The notes under the pieces: model-generated | The model's database searches: none | What the model was told of the DNA's origin: nothing | Seen by the model: only the letters and a program-made list of their open reading frames with translations | Part shown: in pieces, positions 23,829 to 33,260 of the stretch | How positions within the stretch are numbered: the first letter of the stretch is position 1 | Layout of the letters: every line of letters starts with the position of its first letter | Position numbers and translations under genes: made by a program | Assembly: GCF_036173125.1 (NCBI RefSeq) | Contig: NZ_CP108054.1 | Location: 4,836,001-4,900,000, forward strand | DNA length: 64,000 nucleotides | From: Streptomyces sp. NBC_00286 | GTDB lineage: Bacteria; Actinomycetota; Actinomycetes; Streptomycetales; Streptomycetaceae | Direction of reading: 5' to 3'

Positions 23829-25202
23829 TCATCGGACGCGATTCGCCACCTTGGTGGCGCCGTTGAGCAGGTGCTCCAGCGGTCCGCGGCGGAGGAAGCG
23901 GGACCAGATCGCCGCGAACAGGGTGGCCCCGGCGATAAACCAGAGCAGCAGTGCGGCGGAGGCGGACTGCGGTGGGGTGGCCGCTTCGCCGGGGAGGGCG
24001 AGGATGGCCAGGATGTGGGCCACGTAGAGGGTCAGGGACATCGTGCCGACGGCGATGATCGGAGTTGCCAGCCGGCGCAGCCACAGGAGGCGGTCCATCG
24101 CCAGCGTCAGGCACAGGAGCACGGTGATCGCGATCCCGATGCTGCCGATGAGGTCGAACGTGGAGCCGGTGTGCGGCTCGGCTGCCAGCAGCCACCATGC
24201 GTCGGGGCCCCGCAACTCACCACCGACCGGCATGTCGAATGATCCCGATGCCGAGCCTGATCCCGATCCAGGTGCCATGCCGGGGTCCTTCATGGCACCA
24301 GGGTCCTTCATGTCGGCCACCTTCGCCGCGATCTTCTGAGCGCCGCCGGACAAGCGGAGCGCCAGCCACGAGACGCCGTATCCGAACACGATCAGCGCGG
24401 GACCGACCACGGCGAGCCGCCGCTGCACCGCGCCGGAGGTCAGATCCAGTCGGCCCAACGCCATGCCGGTGACCACGAACGTCATCCACGTGATCGCCGG
24501 GTAGAGGCCGGTGAGCAGGAGGTCGAGTACGCCCACGCCGGAGAGTCGCGCGATCGGGTCGTACGAGTCGATGGTGTTCACGATCGACTCGGTGAGCAGC
24601 GCTCGGAGGCCGTACGCCAGCTGCGGTGTGACGACCGCGAGTGCGACCGCGGTGATCGCGAGCGTCCTGGCCCGCAACCGCAGCAGGGGCAGGGCCAGCA
24701 GGAAGTACAGCGCGTAGAAGTTTAGGATTCCGGCGCCGCCGAAGTTGGTCATCGCCAATGCGCTGCCCAGCACCAGCAGGATCACGGCCCGGATCACGAT
24801 CCGGGCCTTCGCCTGCCGGCCGGCCAGTCCGGTCTTCGGCTCGCGGCGGCCGGCGATCAGCATCAACGAGAACCCGGCGAGGGTGGCGAACAGCGCCGAC
24901 GCCCGGCCGCTCGCCAGGCCCAGGAACCAGTCGCCGACGCCGCCGCCGGGCGTGGGGAAGGGGCCGACGTGCACGGCGAACATTCCGAATACGGCCAGTG
25001 CACGGGCGAGGTCCACCCCGACCAGCCGCGCCATCGGCGTCGGCCGTTCCGTCGCCGTGGCGGACTCGGGTGCGGAACCCACCGTGGCGGACTCGGGTGC
25101 GGCACGCACTGTGGCGGGCGCGGGTAAGGAATGCGCCGTGGCGGACTCGGGTGCGGATAAGGAACGCGGAGGCGCCTTCTTGGCGCTGTCGATCTCAGTC
25201 AC
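23829..25202 (-). CDS. DUF418-type multi-spanning membrane protein
   Basis: The 457-residue protein opens with a ~57-residue disordered extension made of repeats APESATV/APESATA, then MARLVGVDLARALAVFGMFAVHVGPFP, the acyltransferase/DUF1624-DUF418 start. About ten membrane helices follow, with GTMSLTLYVAHILAI near the end. A Met/Gly/Ser-rich loop (MKDPGAMKDPGMAPGSGSGS) interrupts the middle. Family role is transport or transfer at the membrane; substrate unknown. GTG at 25202 is used; ATG at residue 58 would remove the repeats. Confidence 0.8.
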   Translation of the reverse strand: MTEIDSAKKAPPRSLSAPESATAHSLPAPATVRAAPESATVGSAPESATATERPTPMARLVGVDLARALAVFGMFAVHVGPFPTPGGGVGDWFLGLASGRASALFATLAGFSLMLIAGRREPKTGLAGRQAKARIVIRAVILLVLGSALAMTNFGGAGILNFYALYFLLALPLLRLRARTLAITAVALAVVTPQLAYGLRALLTESIVNTIDSYDPIARLSGVGVLDLLLTGLYPAITWMTFVVTGMALGRLDLTSGAVQRRLAVVGPALIVFGYGVSWLALRLSGGAQKIAAKVADMKDPGAMKDPGMAPGSGSGSASGSFDMPVGGELRGPDAWWLLAAEPHTGSTFDLIGSIGIAITVLLCLTLAMDRLLWLRRLATPIIAVGTMSLTLYVAHILAILALPGEAATPPQSASAALLLWFIAGATLFAAIWSRFLRRGPLEHLLNGATKVANRVR

Positions 25203-25485
25203 TGGGACGACGTTGCCTGAGCGTAGGGGCGGTCAACCATCCGACGGGCTACGGGAGTTGCCCCGCCGGTCGGCTGAACGGCCCCCGCCGATCGACGGGG
25301 GCCGACGTCACCTGAACGTTGAACGACGCCTGCCTCACCACGAAGTGACGTCAAAGAAGTTCCCGGCTCAAGGCAACCCTTTGCGAAGCCTGTGACCACA
25401 AGGATTCGGATCTGGCCATTTCAGTGCCTGAATACGCCAATCCGCCATTCCTCTGGTGTACGGCATGCAAGGAGAGCACCTCCCC
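25203..25485. other. Divergent intergenic region with hairpin
   Basis: It separates the DUF418 gene from the GH74 gene. GGCCCCCG (25280-25287) pairs with CGGGGGCC (25296-25303). AAGGAG at 25469 is the GH74 ribosome site. No gene is seen. Confidence 0.5.
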
Positions 25486-28167
25486 ATGAACAACCCCACG
25501 AACGGCGGGCGCCGCGGGCGCCACCGCCGTCGCTGGACCGCCACCGGCCTGCTGCTCGGCGTACCCGCCGTCCTCGTGCCGTACCTTCTGTTCGCGCAGG
25601 AGGACTCGCAGGCCGCGACGGTCGACGGCGATGCCTACTACCGGCTGGTTTCCGTACGCAGCGGCAAGGTGCTGGACGTCAACGCCTTCTCCACCGCCGA
25701 CGGCACCCGCATCCAGCAGTGGACCGACCAGAACACCGCCAACCAGCAGTGGAAGCTGAGACCCGCCAGGGACGGCTACTACGAGCTGGTGAACCGAAAC
25801 AGCGGCAAAGTGCTGGGAATCGCGGGCGATTCGACCGCCCGGGCAGCCGCCGCCGAGCAGCAGACCGACAGCTCCTCCGCCTCCCAGGAGTGGCGGCTCG
25901 ACGAGGTGAGCGGTTCCGACGCCGTCACCTTCACCTCCCGCAGGAGCGGCCAGGTCCTGGACGTCTCCGGAGGCTCCAGGGCCGACGGCGGGGCCGTCAT
26001 CCAGTATCCCGGCAAGGGCAGCACCAACCAGCAGTGGAAGCTGGTGAAAACGGCCGAGACCCAGGCGGCAGGGACCCAGGAAACAGGGACCGGCACCGCG
26101 CAGACCCCGGCCACCGCCGCGGCCGGACCGTATGTGTGGAACAACGTCCAGGTGGTGGGCGGCGGTTACGTCACCGGGCTGGTGTTCAACCCGCGCGAGA
26201 AGGGCCTGCTGTACGCGCGTACCGACATGGGCGGCGCCTACCGCTGGGACGTCGCGGCCGAGCAGTGGATCCCGCTGACCGACTGGGTCGGCGACAAGGA
26301 CTGGAACCTGCTGGGCATCGACTCGGTGGCCACCGACCCCGTCGACCCCGCCCGGCTCTATCTCGCAGCGGGCACCTACACCAACAGCTGGGCGGGCAAC
26401 GGCGAGATCCTGCGCTCCAAGGACCGGGGCCGCACCTTCCAGCGCACCGACCTGCCCTTCAAGCTGGGCGCCAACGAGCCCGGCCGCGGCGCGGGCGAGC
26501 GGCTCGTGATCAACCCCTCGGACCCCGGCACCCTGCTGCTTGGCACCCGCAAGAACGGCCTGTGGCGCAGCACCGACCACGGCGTGACCTGGAACCAGGT
26601 CTCCTCGTTCCCGGTCAAGGACGGGGCGAGCAGCGGCGCGGGCATCTCCTTCGTGACGTACGGCCCGGCCGACAGCAAGACGATCTACGTCGGCGTCAAC
26701 GACAAGTCCACCTCCCTGTATCGCTCCACCGACGGCGGCAGCACCTGGCAGGCCGTCTCCGGGCAGCCCACCGGCCAGATGCCGCAGCACGGCGTGCTCT
26801 CCGGCGACGGCTCGCTGTACCTGACGTACAGCAACAGCATCGGCCCCATGGACGCGACGGCGGGCTCGGTGTGGAAGTACACGCCGGCCGGCGGGGCGTG
26901 GAAGAACATCTCTCCGTCCCAGGGCAGCTACGGGTTCTCCGGTCTGGCCGTCGACCCGCAGAAGCCGTCCACGGTGATGGTGACCACCCTCGACCGCTGG
27001 TGGCCCGAGGACGAGATCTACCGGAGCACCGACGGCGGCGCGAACTGGAAGGCACTGGCCGACAAGTCGGAGCGGGACGCCTCCGCCGCTCCCTACGTCG
27101 GTACCGGCACCGGGCACTGGATGACCGCCCTGGCCATCGATCCCTTCGACTCCGGGCACGTGCTGTACGGCACCGGCAGCGGCATCTGGCGCAGCAAGGA
27201 CGCGGGCGCCACCGACAGCGGCGGCACCAGCCACTGGACCGTGGGGGCCCGGGGGCTGGAGGAGACCGCGGTGCTGGACGCGGTCGCCCCGCCCGGCGGT
27301 GCCACCGTCATCTCCTCCATGGGCGACCTCGGCGGTTTCCACTACGGCGCCTCCACCGCCCTGGCCAAGGTGCCCGACGGGCGGCTGAAGAACCCGATGA
27401 TGATCACCAGCACGGACATCGATTTCGCCCAGTCCGACCCCTCGGTGATGGTCCGCGTCGGCCGTGGCGGCGAGCAGGACGGCGCCTACTCCACCGACGG
27501 CGGCAGCAGCTGGAACGGCTTCAAGTCGGAGCCGGTGGGCAGCGCCGACAGTGGCCAGGTCGCGCTCGCGGCGGACGGCTCCGCCATCGTCTGGACCCAG
27601 GAGGGTCAGGCCCCGTACCGCTCGACCGACAAGGGCGCGACCTGGTCGAAGGTCAGCGGCCTGGGCAACGGCGCCGTGGTCGTCGCCGACCGCTCCTCGG
27701 CCAAGACCTTCTACTCACTGTCCGGCGGCACGCTCTACGCCAGCACCGACGGCGGCACGACCTTCACCGCCCGCGCCACCAACCTGCCCTCCGGCCGGCT
27801 CACGGCCGTCCCCGGCATCGCCGGTGACCTGTGGATCTCCGGCCATGACAAGGGGCTGCTGCACTCCACCGACGGCGGCCGCACCTTCACCACGCTCGAC
27901 ACGGTGAAGTCCGCCTCCGCCCTCGGCTTCGGCAAGGCCGCACCGGACGCCTCCTACCAGGCCCTGTACATGATCGGCACCGTCAAGGACGTCACCGGCG
28001 TCTTCCGCTCCACCGACAAGGGCGCCACCTGGCTCCGCGTCAACGACGACGCCCACCAGTGGGGCAACATCAGCGGCGGCGGCGTCGTCACCGGCGACCC
28101 CGACACCTACGGGCGCGTCTACATCGGCACCAACGGACGCGGCCTCCAGTACGGCGACCCGTCCTGA
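25486..28167 (+). CDS. Secreted GH74 xyloglucanase with ricin-type carbohydrate-binding domain
   Basis: The 893-residue product has a signal or anchor helix (WTATGLLLGVPAVLVPYLLFAQ). A beta-trefoil ricin domain (residues ~48-190) follows with repeated QQW motifs (RIQQWTDQNTANQQWKL, NQQWKLVK). A linker leads into the GH74 double beta-propeller with TDMGGAYRW (Asp near 247) and SMGDLGGFHYG (Asp near 614), the usual catalytic Asp sites. Many RSTDGGxTW Asp-box repeats are present. It probably hydrolyses plant xyloglucan outside the cell. Family GH74 enzymes more often carry CBM2; the N-terminal ricin domain is less common. ATG at 25486. Confidence 0.9.
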   Translation: MNNPTNGGRRGRHRRRWTATGLLLGVPAVLVPYLLFAQEDSQAATVDGDAYYRLVSVRSGKVLDVNAFSTADGTRIQQWTDQNTANQQWKLRPARDGYYELVNRNSGKVLGIAGDSTARAAAAEQQTDSSSASQEWRLDEVSGSDAVTFTSRRSGQVLDVSGGSRADGGAVIQYPGKGSTNQQWKLVKTAETQAAGTQETGTGTAQTPATAAAGPYVWNNVQVVGGGYVTGLVFNPREKGLLYARTDMGGAYRWDVAAEQWIPLTDWVGDKDWNLLGIDSVATDPVDPARLYLAAGTYTNSWAGNGEILRSKDRGRTFQRTDLPFKLGANEPGRGAGERLVINPSDPGTLLLGTRKNGLWRSTDHGVTWNQVSSFPVKDGASSGAGISFVTYGPADSKTIYVGVNDKSTSLYRSTDGGSTWQAVSGQPTGQMPQHGVLSGDGSLYLTYSNSIGPMDATAGSVWKYTPAGGAWKNISPSQGSYGFSGLAVDPQKPSTVMVTTLDRWWPEDEIYRSTDGGANWKALADKSERDASAAPYVGTGTGHWMTALAIDPFDSGHVLYGTGSGIWRSKDAGATDSGGTSHWTVGARGLEETAVLDAVAPPGGATVISSMGDLGGFHYGASTALAKVPDGRLKNPMMITSTDIDFAQSDPSVMVRVGRGGEQDGAYSTDGGSSWNGFKSEPVGSADSGQVALAADGSAIVWTQEGQAPYRSTDKGATWSKVSGLGNGAVVVADRSSAKTFYSLSGGTLYASTDGGTTFTARATNLPSGRLTAVPGIAGDLWISGHDKGLLHSTDGGRTFTTLDTVKSASALGFGKAAPDASYQALYMIGTVKDVTGVFRSTDKGATWLRVNDDAHQWGNISGGGVVTGDPDTYGRVYIGTNGRGLQYGDPS

Positions 28168-28180
28168 CCCAGACGCCCGA

Positions 28181-28218
28181 GCGGGGCCGCAGGCATGCAT
28201 ATTGGCCTGCGGCCCCGC
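28181..28218 (+). terminator. Hairpin terminator after GH74
   Basis: GCGGGGCCGCAGGC (28181-28194) pairs with GCCTGCGGCCCCGC (28205-28218), a perfect 14-bp stem. Confidence 0.8.
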
Positions 28219-28281
28219 CGGTAGTTCCCGGCGCTGTTGTGGAGTCGAGTACTGCCTACTGGGGCCCTACACTCACCACCG

Positions 28282-28305
28282 GTAACCAATCGCCTTCACG
28301 TAACC
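28282..28305. promoter_or_regulatory. Paired GTAACC element upstream of hxlR
   Basis: GTAACC at 28282-28287 and 28300-28305 (18-bp period) lie in a ~40-bp block that recurs, about 80% identical, upstream of the NTF2-like gene (29211-29234). Both blocks begin CTCACCA. It is the likely HxlR binding site. Confidence 0.65.
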
Positions 28306-28323
28306 GATGAGGGGATGTCTCGC

Positions 28324-28698
28324 ATGCCACAGCTGCCGGCCTTCGACGTCATGACGGCGACCTGCCCGTCCCGCACCTCACTGGTTCGCATCGCCAACAA
28401 GTGGACGGCCATGGTGGTCATCGCCCTCAGTTCCGGCCGCATGCGCTTCCGCGAGCTGCGCGCCACCGTCGACGGCATCAGCGCCAAGGTCCTCACCGAG
28501 ACCCTCCGGGACCTGGAACGGGACGGACTCGTCACCCGGCATGTGTACGCGGAGGTCCCGCCCAGGGTCGAGTACGAGCTCACCGAACTGGGTCGCACCC
28601 TGCACGCCCCGCTTCAGGCATTGGGCAGTTGGGCCGAGGACCACATCACCGAAGTACTCGCGGCACGCGAGAGTTACGACGCCCGCCAGCGGCCGTGA
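28324..28698 (+). CDS. HxlR-family transcriptional regulator
   Basis: The 124-residue winged-helix protein has CPSRTSLVRIANKWTAMVVIALSSGRMRFRELRATVDGISAKVLTETLRDLERDGLVTRHVYAEVPPRVEYELTELGRTL, the full HxlR signature with a Cys near the N-terminus as in redox-sensing members (HypR, QorR). ATG at 28324 is preferred because GAGGGG lies 9 bases upstream; the ATG at 28315 overlaps that site. Its upstream element is repeated at the divergent NTF2-like gene. Confidence 0.9.
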   Translation: MPQLPAFDVMTATCPSRTSLVRIANKWTAMVVIALSSGRMRFRELRATVDGISAKVLTETLRDLERDGLVTRHVYAEVPPRVEYELTELGRTLHAPLQALGSWAEDHITEVLAARESYDARQRP

Positions 28699-28729
28699 CT
28701 GGTCACCAGAGGTCAACGATGCGGGTGGC

Positions 28730-29125
28730 CTACTGTCCCCAGAAGGCGTCCTCGGCGACCTGGTCGCCGGAGAACAGCCACATCTCGACGATCTTGCCGT
28801 CCTTGAGGCGCAGGACATCCACGCCGTCCATGCCCATGGAGGCGTCCTCGCGCTCGCCGGCGAAGTGGATCGAGGCGGCCACCATGTCGCCGTTGCCCAT
28901 CAGGGTGTGGACCGTGTCGATGGCGAAGGAGCCCTGGCTGGCCTCCATCATTCCGCCGAGCATCGCGAAGACGGCGTCGCGCCCCTTGTGCTCGCCGGAG
29001 AACCGGTTGGCGCCCGGCTGGTGCCAGACGATCTCCTCGGCCAGGAGCTCGCCCACCTTGGCCAGGTCGCCCTTCTGCACGGCCTGGAAGTACTCACTCG
29101 CGATGTCGACGTTCTTGCCGGTCAT
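28730..29125 (-). CDS. NTF2-like (SnoaL-type) protein
   Basis: The 131-residue product has the cone-fold pattern: ASEYFQAVQKGDLAKVGELLAEEIVWHQPG, GRDAVFAMLGGMM and DVLRLKDGKIVEMWLFSGDQ. Such proteins are small enzymes or ligand binders; no catalytic residues can be assigned. It converges on hxlR and carries the same GTAACC pair about 86 bases upstream, so it is probably the HxlR target. Confidence 0.85.
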   Translation of the reverse strand: MTGKNVDIASEYFQAVQKGDLAKVGELLAEEIVWHQPGANRFSGEHKGRDAVFAMLGGMMEASQGSFAIDTVHTLMGNGDMVAASIHFAGEREDASMGMDGVDVLRLKDGKIVEMWLFSGDQVAEDAFWGQ

Positions 29126-29210
29126 GACAACACTCCTTACGCCCCTGACGTAGAGGCGATACGACTTGCCGTTACGGGTTCGCCCTGCTGTACCTCCATA
29201 CTCACCATCA

Positions 29211-29234
29211 GTAACCAGTCACCTCAACGTAACC
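29211..29234. promoter_or_regulatory. Paired GTAACC element upstream of the NTF2-like gene
   Basis: GTAACC at 29211-29216 and 29229-29234, with the same 18-bp period and neighbouring CTCACCA as at hxlR. Confidence 0.65.
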
Positions 29235-29281
29235 AATGGGCCAATGTGACGCACGCCACACACGACTTCGGCGCGCGTATC

Positions 29282-29830
29282 TCAGCCCCTCTCGAAGTGG
29301 CTCGGTCTGCCGTTCCGGTGGACCAGGCGGCCGAGCCGCTCCGCCCTCGCCCGCGGCATGAGCGTCCACCTGCCGTCGGAATCGCGTAGGGCGGCCGAGT
29401 GCCAGGGGGTGGTCCAAGCATCGGGTGCGTCGAGGAGGCGCATGCCGAACTTGGCGGCGCCGATGGGCTGGGGATGGATGGACAGGCGTACGGCGCGGGG
29501 GTGGTGCTCGGCGATGAGGTCGCCCCAGGCGCGGCTGCGCTGGATGACGCCGTAGGCGCGTCTACGGCGTTCGCGCTGGAGGGCGGAGCGGCTGCCGGTG
29601 AAGTCGGTGGTGTCGTCGAGGAGGAAGCGGGTGATGCCCCGATACAGGGCGAGGGTGGGGGCGTCGGCGCGGACCTCGGCGCGCAGGGCCTCCAGGGTGG
29701 GGGCGTACTGGTCGTGGACGCGGGCGCGTTTGGTGTCGTGGGGGAGGTCGCCGAGGACGTCGCGCAGGTCGAGGACGGACAGGTGGTGCAGGTCCAACGT
29801 CCGTATGACTGCACGGAGTTCGTCAGAGAG
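29282..29830 (-). pseudogene. Isonitrile synthase (PvcA/DIT1 family) C-terminal relic
   Basis: The frame contains LSDELRAVIRTLDLHHL, DVLGDLPHDTKRARVHDQYAPTLEALRAEVR, LALYRGITRFLLDDT, ALQRERRRRAYGVIQRSRAWGDLI and VRLSIHPQPIGAAKFGMRLLDAPDAWTTPWH, the conserved C-terminal half of PvcA-type enzymes that convert Tyr/Trp to isonitriles. A full enzyme has about 320 residues; the N-terminal half, including the Rossmann-like part, is absent and no proper start exists. It ends at 29282. Confidence 0.8.
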
Positions 29831-30109
29831 CGGGCGGCGGCACCAGTCTCCGCAACGCGAAACCCGCTTCGGTGGAGGACTGCTGGGCTTCTTCCATCAC
29901 CGGCCTCCTGACCTTGCTCGGACAGCTCGGACACGGGAACCACGGCTGGATCCCCTACGGCCGTACCGATAGAGGAGTCGGCTCACACAAGGAGCGAGTT
30001 CCGTACGCCCCTGAATTGAGTTCTTCGTCAACAGGCAACCACACGCCCTTTTCACCTCTCTCACAGGTTGCTCACAGACTTGATCATGGCGCTCACAGAC
30101 GAGGATCAG
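29831..30109. other. Intergenic region before the lysyl-oxidase gene
   Basis: No gene is recognised. It contains the truncation edge of the isonitrile synthase relic and the promoter region of the next gene. Confidence 0.45.
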
Positions 30110-31777
30110 ATGACCAGACAGCAGCACCACCGCAGTCGCCTGCAGCGTTCGGCGTTAGCCGCAGGCGCCGCGCTCACCGTCGCCGTCGCCGGGGCGGGAG
30201 CCGCTCCCGGAGCCGGGGCGGCCGAGGAGGGCACGGCAGGCAAGCCGAAGCTCAAGCTGATCGCCGCGTCGAACGCGGTGACAGCCGAACGCTGGGAGTG
30301 GGAGGGGGAGACCGGCGTCGACCTGGACCTGGGGACGTACGTCACCGTCGACAACGCGCCACTGGAGATCAAGGTCAAGCGCAAGTCGTACAAGGACCCC
30401 ATAGTCGCCCAGCAGATCCTGCGCGACGGCACGAAGACCACGACCAAGACCCTCCCCGCCGGCCTGGTGAAGGACTTCACCGGGCTGCCCGGCTTCCTGG
30501 AGGTGTCTTTCGAGGACGCGGCAGGCCAGGAGGTGGCCAAGAGCAAGGGCAACTTCTGCCCGAACAACGCCTCCGGCCGTATCCGCCCCGACGGCGCGGC
30601 GACCTCCCACTATCCGCAGAGCTGCCCGACCAACCCGTTCACGCTGGGCTCGGTGTGGGGCGTGGAGAGGGGCTGGGCGTCCAACTCCAGCGCCTACGGC
30701 TACGACGAGCCGGTGGACCTGGCGGTCGGTGAGTACACGGCGAAGGTGCGGGTGGCGAAGAAGTACCGGGACCTGTTCGGCATCCCCAACGACCAGCCGA
30801 CGATCAAGGTGACGGTGCGTGAGGAGAACGACGGGGGCGGCGGCGCGGGACTGACCGCCCGCTCCGGCCACTCCGGGCACTCCGGGCATCAGGCCGCCGG
30901 CCGCGCGGGCCACCACGGCCCCGACGCCCCCACCCCGGGCGCCCTCTCGCACGCCCTCGAGGACCGGGGCCTGGCCCACCACTTGGGCGACGGACCCGGC
31001 CACACCGACGGCTCCCGCATCGCGCCCGCACTGAAGCCGGCCACCAAGCGGCCCACCGGCCGGGCGAGCGTCCCGGCCGACGTGCCCAAGCCCGACCTGC
31101 GGTCCCTGCCCGCCTTCAACATCGCCATCAGCGACGGTGCGGACGGCGACGTGGCCGACAAGGACTACCTCGCCTTCAGCGCCAACGTCTGGAACGCGGG
31201 CCCCGCCCCCCTCGTCGTGGACGGCTTCCGCAGCCCCGGCAAGGACCTGATGGACGCCTACCAGTACTTCTACGACGCGGCCGGCAAGCAGGTCGGCTAC
31301 ACCCCCACCGGCACCATGGAGTGGGACCCGCGCGAGGGCCACGATCACTGGCACTTCACCGACTTCGCCAGCTACCGCCTGCTCAGCGCGGACCAGACGA
31401 AGGAGATCCGCAGCGGCAAGGAGGCGTTCTGCCTGGCCAACACTGACGCCGTCGACTACACGGTGAAGAACGCCAACTGGAAGCCGTTCAACACCGATCT
31501 GTCGACCGCCTGCGGCGAGGAGAACTCCATCTCCGTACGGGAGGTCCTCGACGTCGGCTCCGGTGACACGTACACCCAGGACATTCCCGGGCAGTCCTTC
31601 GACATCAGCGACGTGCCGAACGGCACGTACTACATCCAGGTCATCGCCAACCCGGAGAAGCGCCTCAAGGAGACGAACACCGGCAACAACGTCGCGCTGC
31701 GCAAGGTCGTCCTGAGCGGTGAGCCGGGCGCACGCTCGGTGACCGTGCCGCCGCACCATCTGATCGACGCCCCGTAA
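30110..31777 (+). CDS. Secreted lysyl-oxidase-like copper protein
   Basis: The 555-residue protein has a Sec signal (LQRSALAAGAALTVAVAGAGAAPGAGA). The C-terminal half holds the lysyl oxidase signature: LAFSANVWNAGPAPLVVDGF, WDPREGHDHWHFTDFASYRL (copper ligands His411, His413, His415) and FCLANTD, SIPGQSFDIS-like end. The N-terminal half is an extra beta domain, joined by a His/Gly-rich linker (HSGHSGHQAAGRAGHHG). It may oxidise lysine side chains or bind copper outside the cell. ATG at 30110 with GAGG 5 bases upstream. Confidence 0.88.
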   Translation: MTRQQHHRSRLQRSALAAGAALTVAVAGAGAAPGAGAAEEGTAGKPKLKLIAASNAVTAERWEWEGETGVDLDLGTYVTVDNAPLEIKVKRKSYKDPIVAQQILRDGTKTTTKTLPAGLVKDFTGLPGFLEVSFEDAAGQEVAKSKGNFCPNNASGRIRPDGAATSHYPQSCPTNPFTLGSVWGVERGWASNSSAYGYDEPVDLAVGEYTAKVRVAKKYRDLFGIPNDQPTIKVTVREENDGGGGAGLTARSGHSGHSGHQAAGRAGHHGPDAPTPGALSHALEDRGLAHHLGDGPGHTDGSRIAPALKPATKRPTGRASVPADVPKPDLRSLPAFNIAISDGADGDVADKDYLAFSANVWNAGPAPLVVDGFRSPGKDLMDAYQYFYDAAGKQVGYTPTGTMEWDPREGHDHWHFTDFASYRLLSADQTKEIRSGKEAFCLANTDAVDYTVKNANWKPFNTDLSTACGEENSISVREVLDVGSGDTYTQDIPGQSFDISDVPNGTYYIQVIANPEKRLKETNTGNNVALRKVVLSGEPGARSVTVPPHHLIDAP

Positions 31778-32023
31778 GGAGTCCGCGGTGCTCCTGGGAC
31801 CCGTCGCTCCGGCGCGGGCCTCAGGGGCACCGGCACCGCGTCCCGGTGGTCACCGCGGCTCTCGTAGAGGAGCAACAGAGTCCCTTGCTACGGTGCGCCG
31901 ATGTCCCATACCTGGGGAGTCCGGATGCCCGCGCGTTCATGGCGCGCCCTGAGTCCGGCCGCCTCCAGCGCGTAGTCGCTGACCTGGGCTTTTTAGCTGT
32001 CCCACAAGGGATCGGATCCCTTC
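31778..32023. other. Convergent intergenic region
   Basis: No gene is seen. AAGGGATC-G-GATCCCTT at 32006-32022 is an 8-bp inverted repeat directly after the VOC stop and may end that transcript. Confidence 0.5.
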
Positions 32024-32464
32024 TCAGCGCAGTTGCTCGGCCAGTCCGACGATGATGCCCTCCGGGCCGCGGAGGTAGCAGAGCAGGTAACTGTCCTCGA
32101 ACTTGGCGATCTCGCCGACGAGTTCGGCGCCGTGAGGGCGCAGGCGGGCGACGGTGTCCGCGATGTCGTCGACGGCGAACATGACGCGGTGCGTGCCCAG
32201 AATGTTGTGCGGCCGGTTGCGCGGCCCGGCGCTGATCACCGCGGGACTGCGGTACTTCGCCAGCTCGAGCCGACTGTGACCGTCCGGGGTACGGAGCATC
32301 GCGATGTCACAGCGGACGCCGTCGAGTCCGGTGCACCGATCGGCGACGGGGCCCTCGACCTCCCCCCTGCCCTCCAGCTCCATACCGAGTTCCACGAAGA
32401 ACGCGACGGCGGCATCCATGTCCCCGACGACGATGCCGACGTTGTCCATCCGCTGAATCGCCAT
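32024..32464 (-). CDS. VOC (glyoxalase/bleomycin-resistance fold) protein
   Basis: The 146-residue product has the paired beta-alpha-beta fold: MDNVGIVVGDMDAAVAFFVELGMELEG and HRVMFAVDDIADTVARLRPHGAELVGEIAKFEDSYLLCYLRGPEGIIVGLAEQL. Metal ligands are plausible (His/Glu at the strand ends), but the substrate cannot be told. ATG at 32464 follows GAAGGGGAAG; a longer frame to 32503 is less likely. Confidence 0.88.
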   Translation of the reverse strand: MAIQRMDNVGIVVGDMDAAVAFFVELGMELEGRGEVEGPVADRCTGLDGVRCDIAMLRTPDGHSRLELAKYRSPAVISAGPRNRPHNILGTHRVMFAVDDIADTVARLRPHGAELVGEIAKFEDSYLLCYLRGPEGIIVGLAEQLR

Positions 32465-32612
32465 GCTGGCTTCCCCTTCTTCCGCTTCTTCCGCGTGTTT
32501 CATCCTCGTACGGCCGGTGGTGGCCGCTGATGCCCCTGGGACGCAGCCGGTGGCACGTTCTCGACATCCGCAGACCGCCGAACTCGGAGAAATCTGGACC
32601 GCTCGTCGCCGG

Positions 32613-33260
32613 TCATCCGCGGAGGTAGGTGAGGACGGCGAGGACGCGGCGGTGGCCGTGGCCGTCGAGGTGGAGCTCGAGTTTCTGGAGGATGTTGCTG
32701 ACGTGCTTGTTGACCGCTGCCTCGGTGACGTACAGCTCGCGGGCGATGGCGGTGTTGGTGCGCCCCTCGGCCATCAGGGCGAGGACCTCGCGCTCTCGGG
32801 GCGTGAGGCGCTGCAGGGGATCGCGGCGGCGGTTGAGAAGTTGGCGGACCACCTCGGGATCCACGACCGTCGCGCCCGCGGCGACCTGGGCGACCGCGTC
32901 GACGAACTCGCTGACGGCGCTGACGCGGTCCTTGAGGAGGTAGCCGACCCCGGTGTCGCTGCCGAGATCGAGCAGATGGGCTGCGTAGGACTGCTCGATG
33001 TACTGGCTGAGTACCAGGACCGGCAGGCTGGGGCGTTCCTGGCGCAGGGCGACGGCGGCGCGCAGGCCGTCGTCGGTGTTGTCCGGTGGCATGCGGACGT
33101 CGGTGACGACGATGTCGGGAGCGTGTTCCCGGACCGCCGCGATCAGGGCGTCCGCGTCGCCGACGGCGGCAAGCACCTGGTGGCCGAAGCGGGTGAGCAC
33201 GCCGACCAGGCCGTCCCGCATCAGCGGGGAGTCCTCGGCGAGTACGACGGTCAACGGCAC
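32613..33260 (-). CDS. LuxR/NarL-family response regulator
   Basis: The 215-residue protein has a receiver domain (VVLAEDSPLMRDGL, phospho-Asp in IVVTDVRMPP, LLKDRV) and a C-terminal LuxR helix-turn-helix (LTPREREVLALMAEGRTNTAIARELYVTEAAVNKHVSNILQKLEL). Its start overlaps the kinase stop by 10 bases, so the two are co-transcribed. Confidence 0.93.
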   Translation of the reverse strand: MPLTVVLAEDSPLMRDGLVGVLTRFGHQVLAAVGDADALIAAVREHAPDIVVTDVRMPPDNTDDGLRAAVALRQERPSLPVLVLSQYIEQSYAAHLLDLGSDTGVGYLLKDRVSAVSEFVDAVAQVAAGATVVDPEVVRQLLNRRRDPLQRLTPREREVLALMAEGRTNTAIARELYVTEAAVNKHVSNILQKLELHLDGHGHRRVLAVLTYLRG

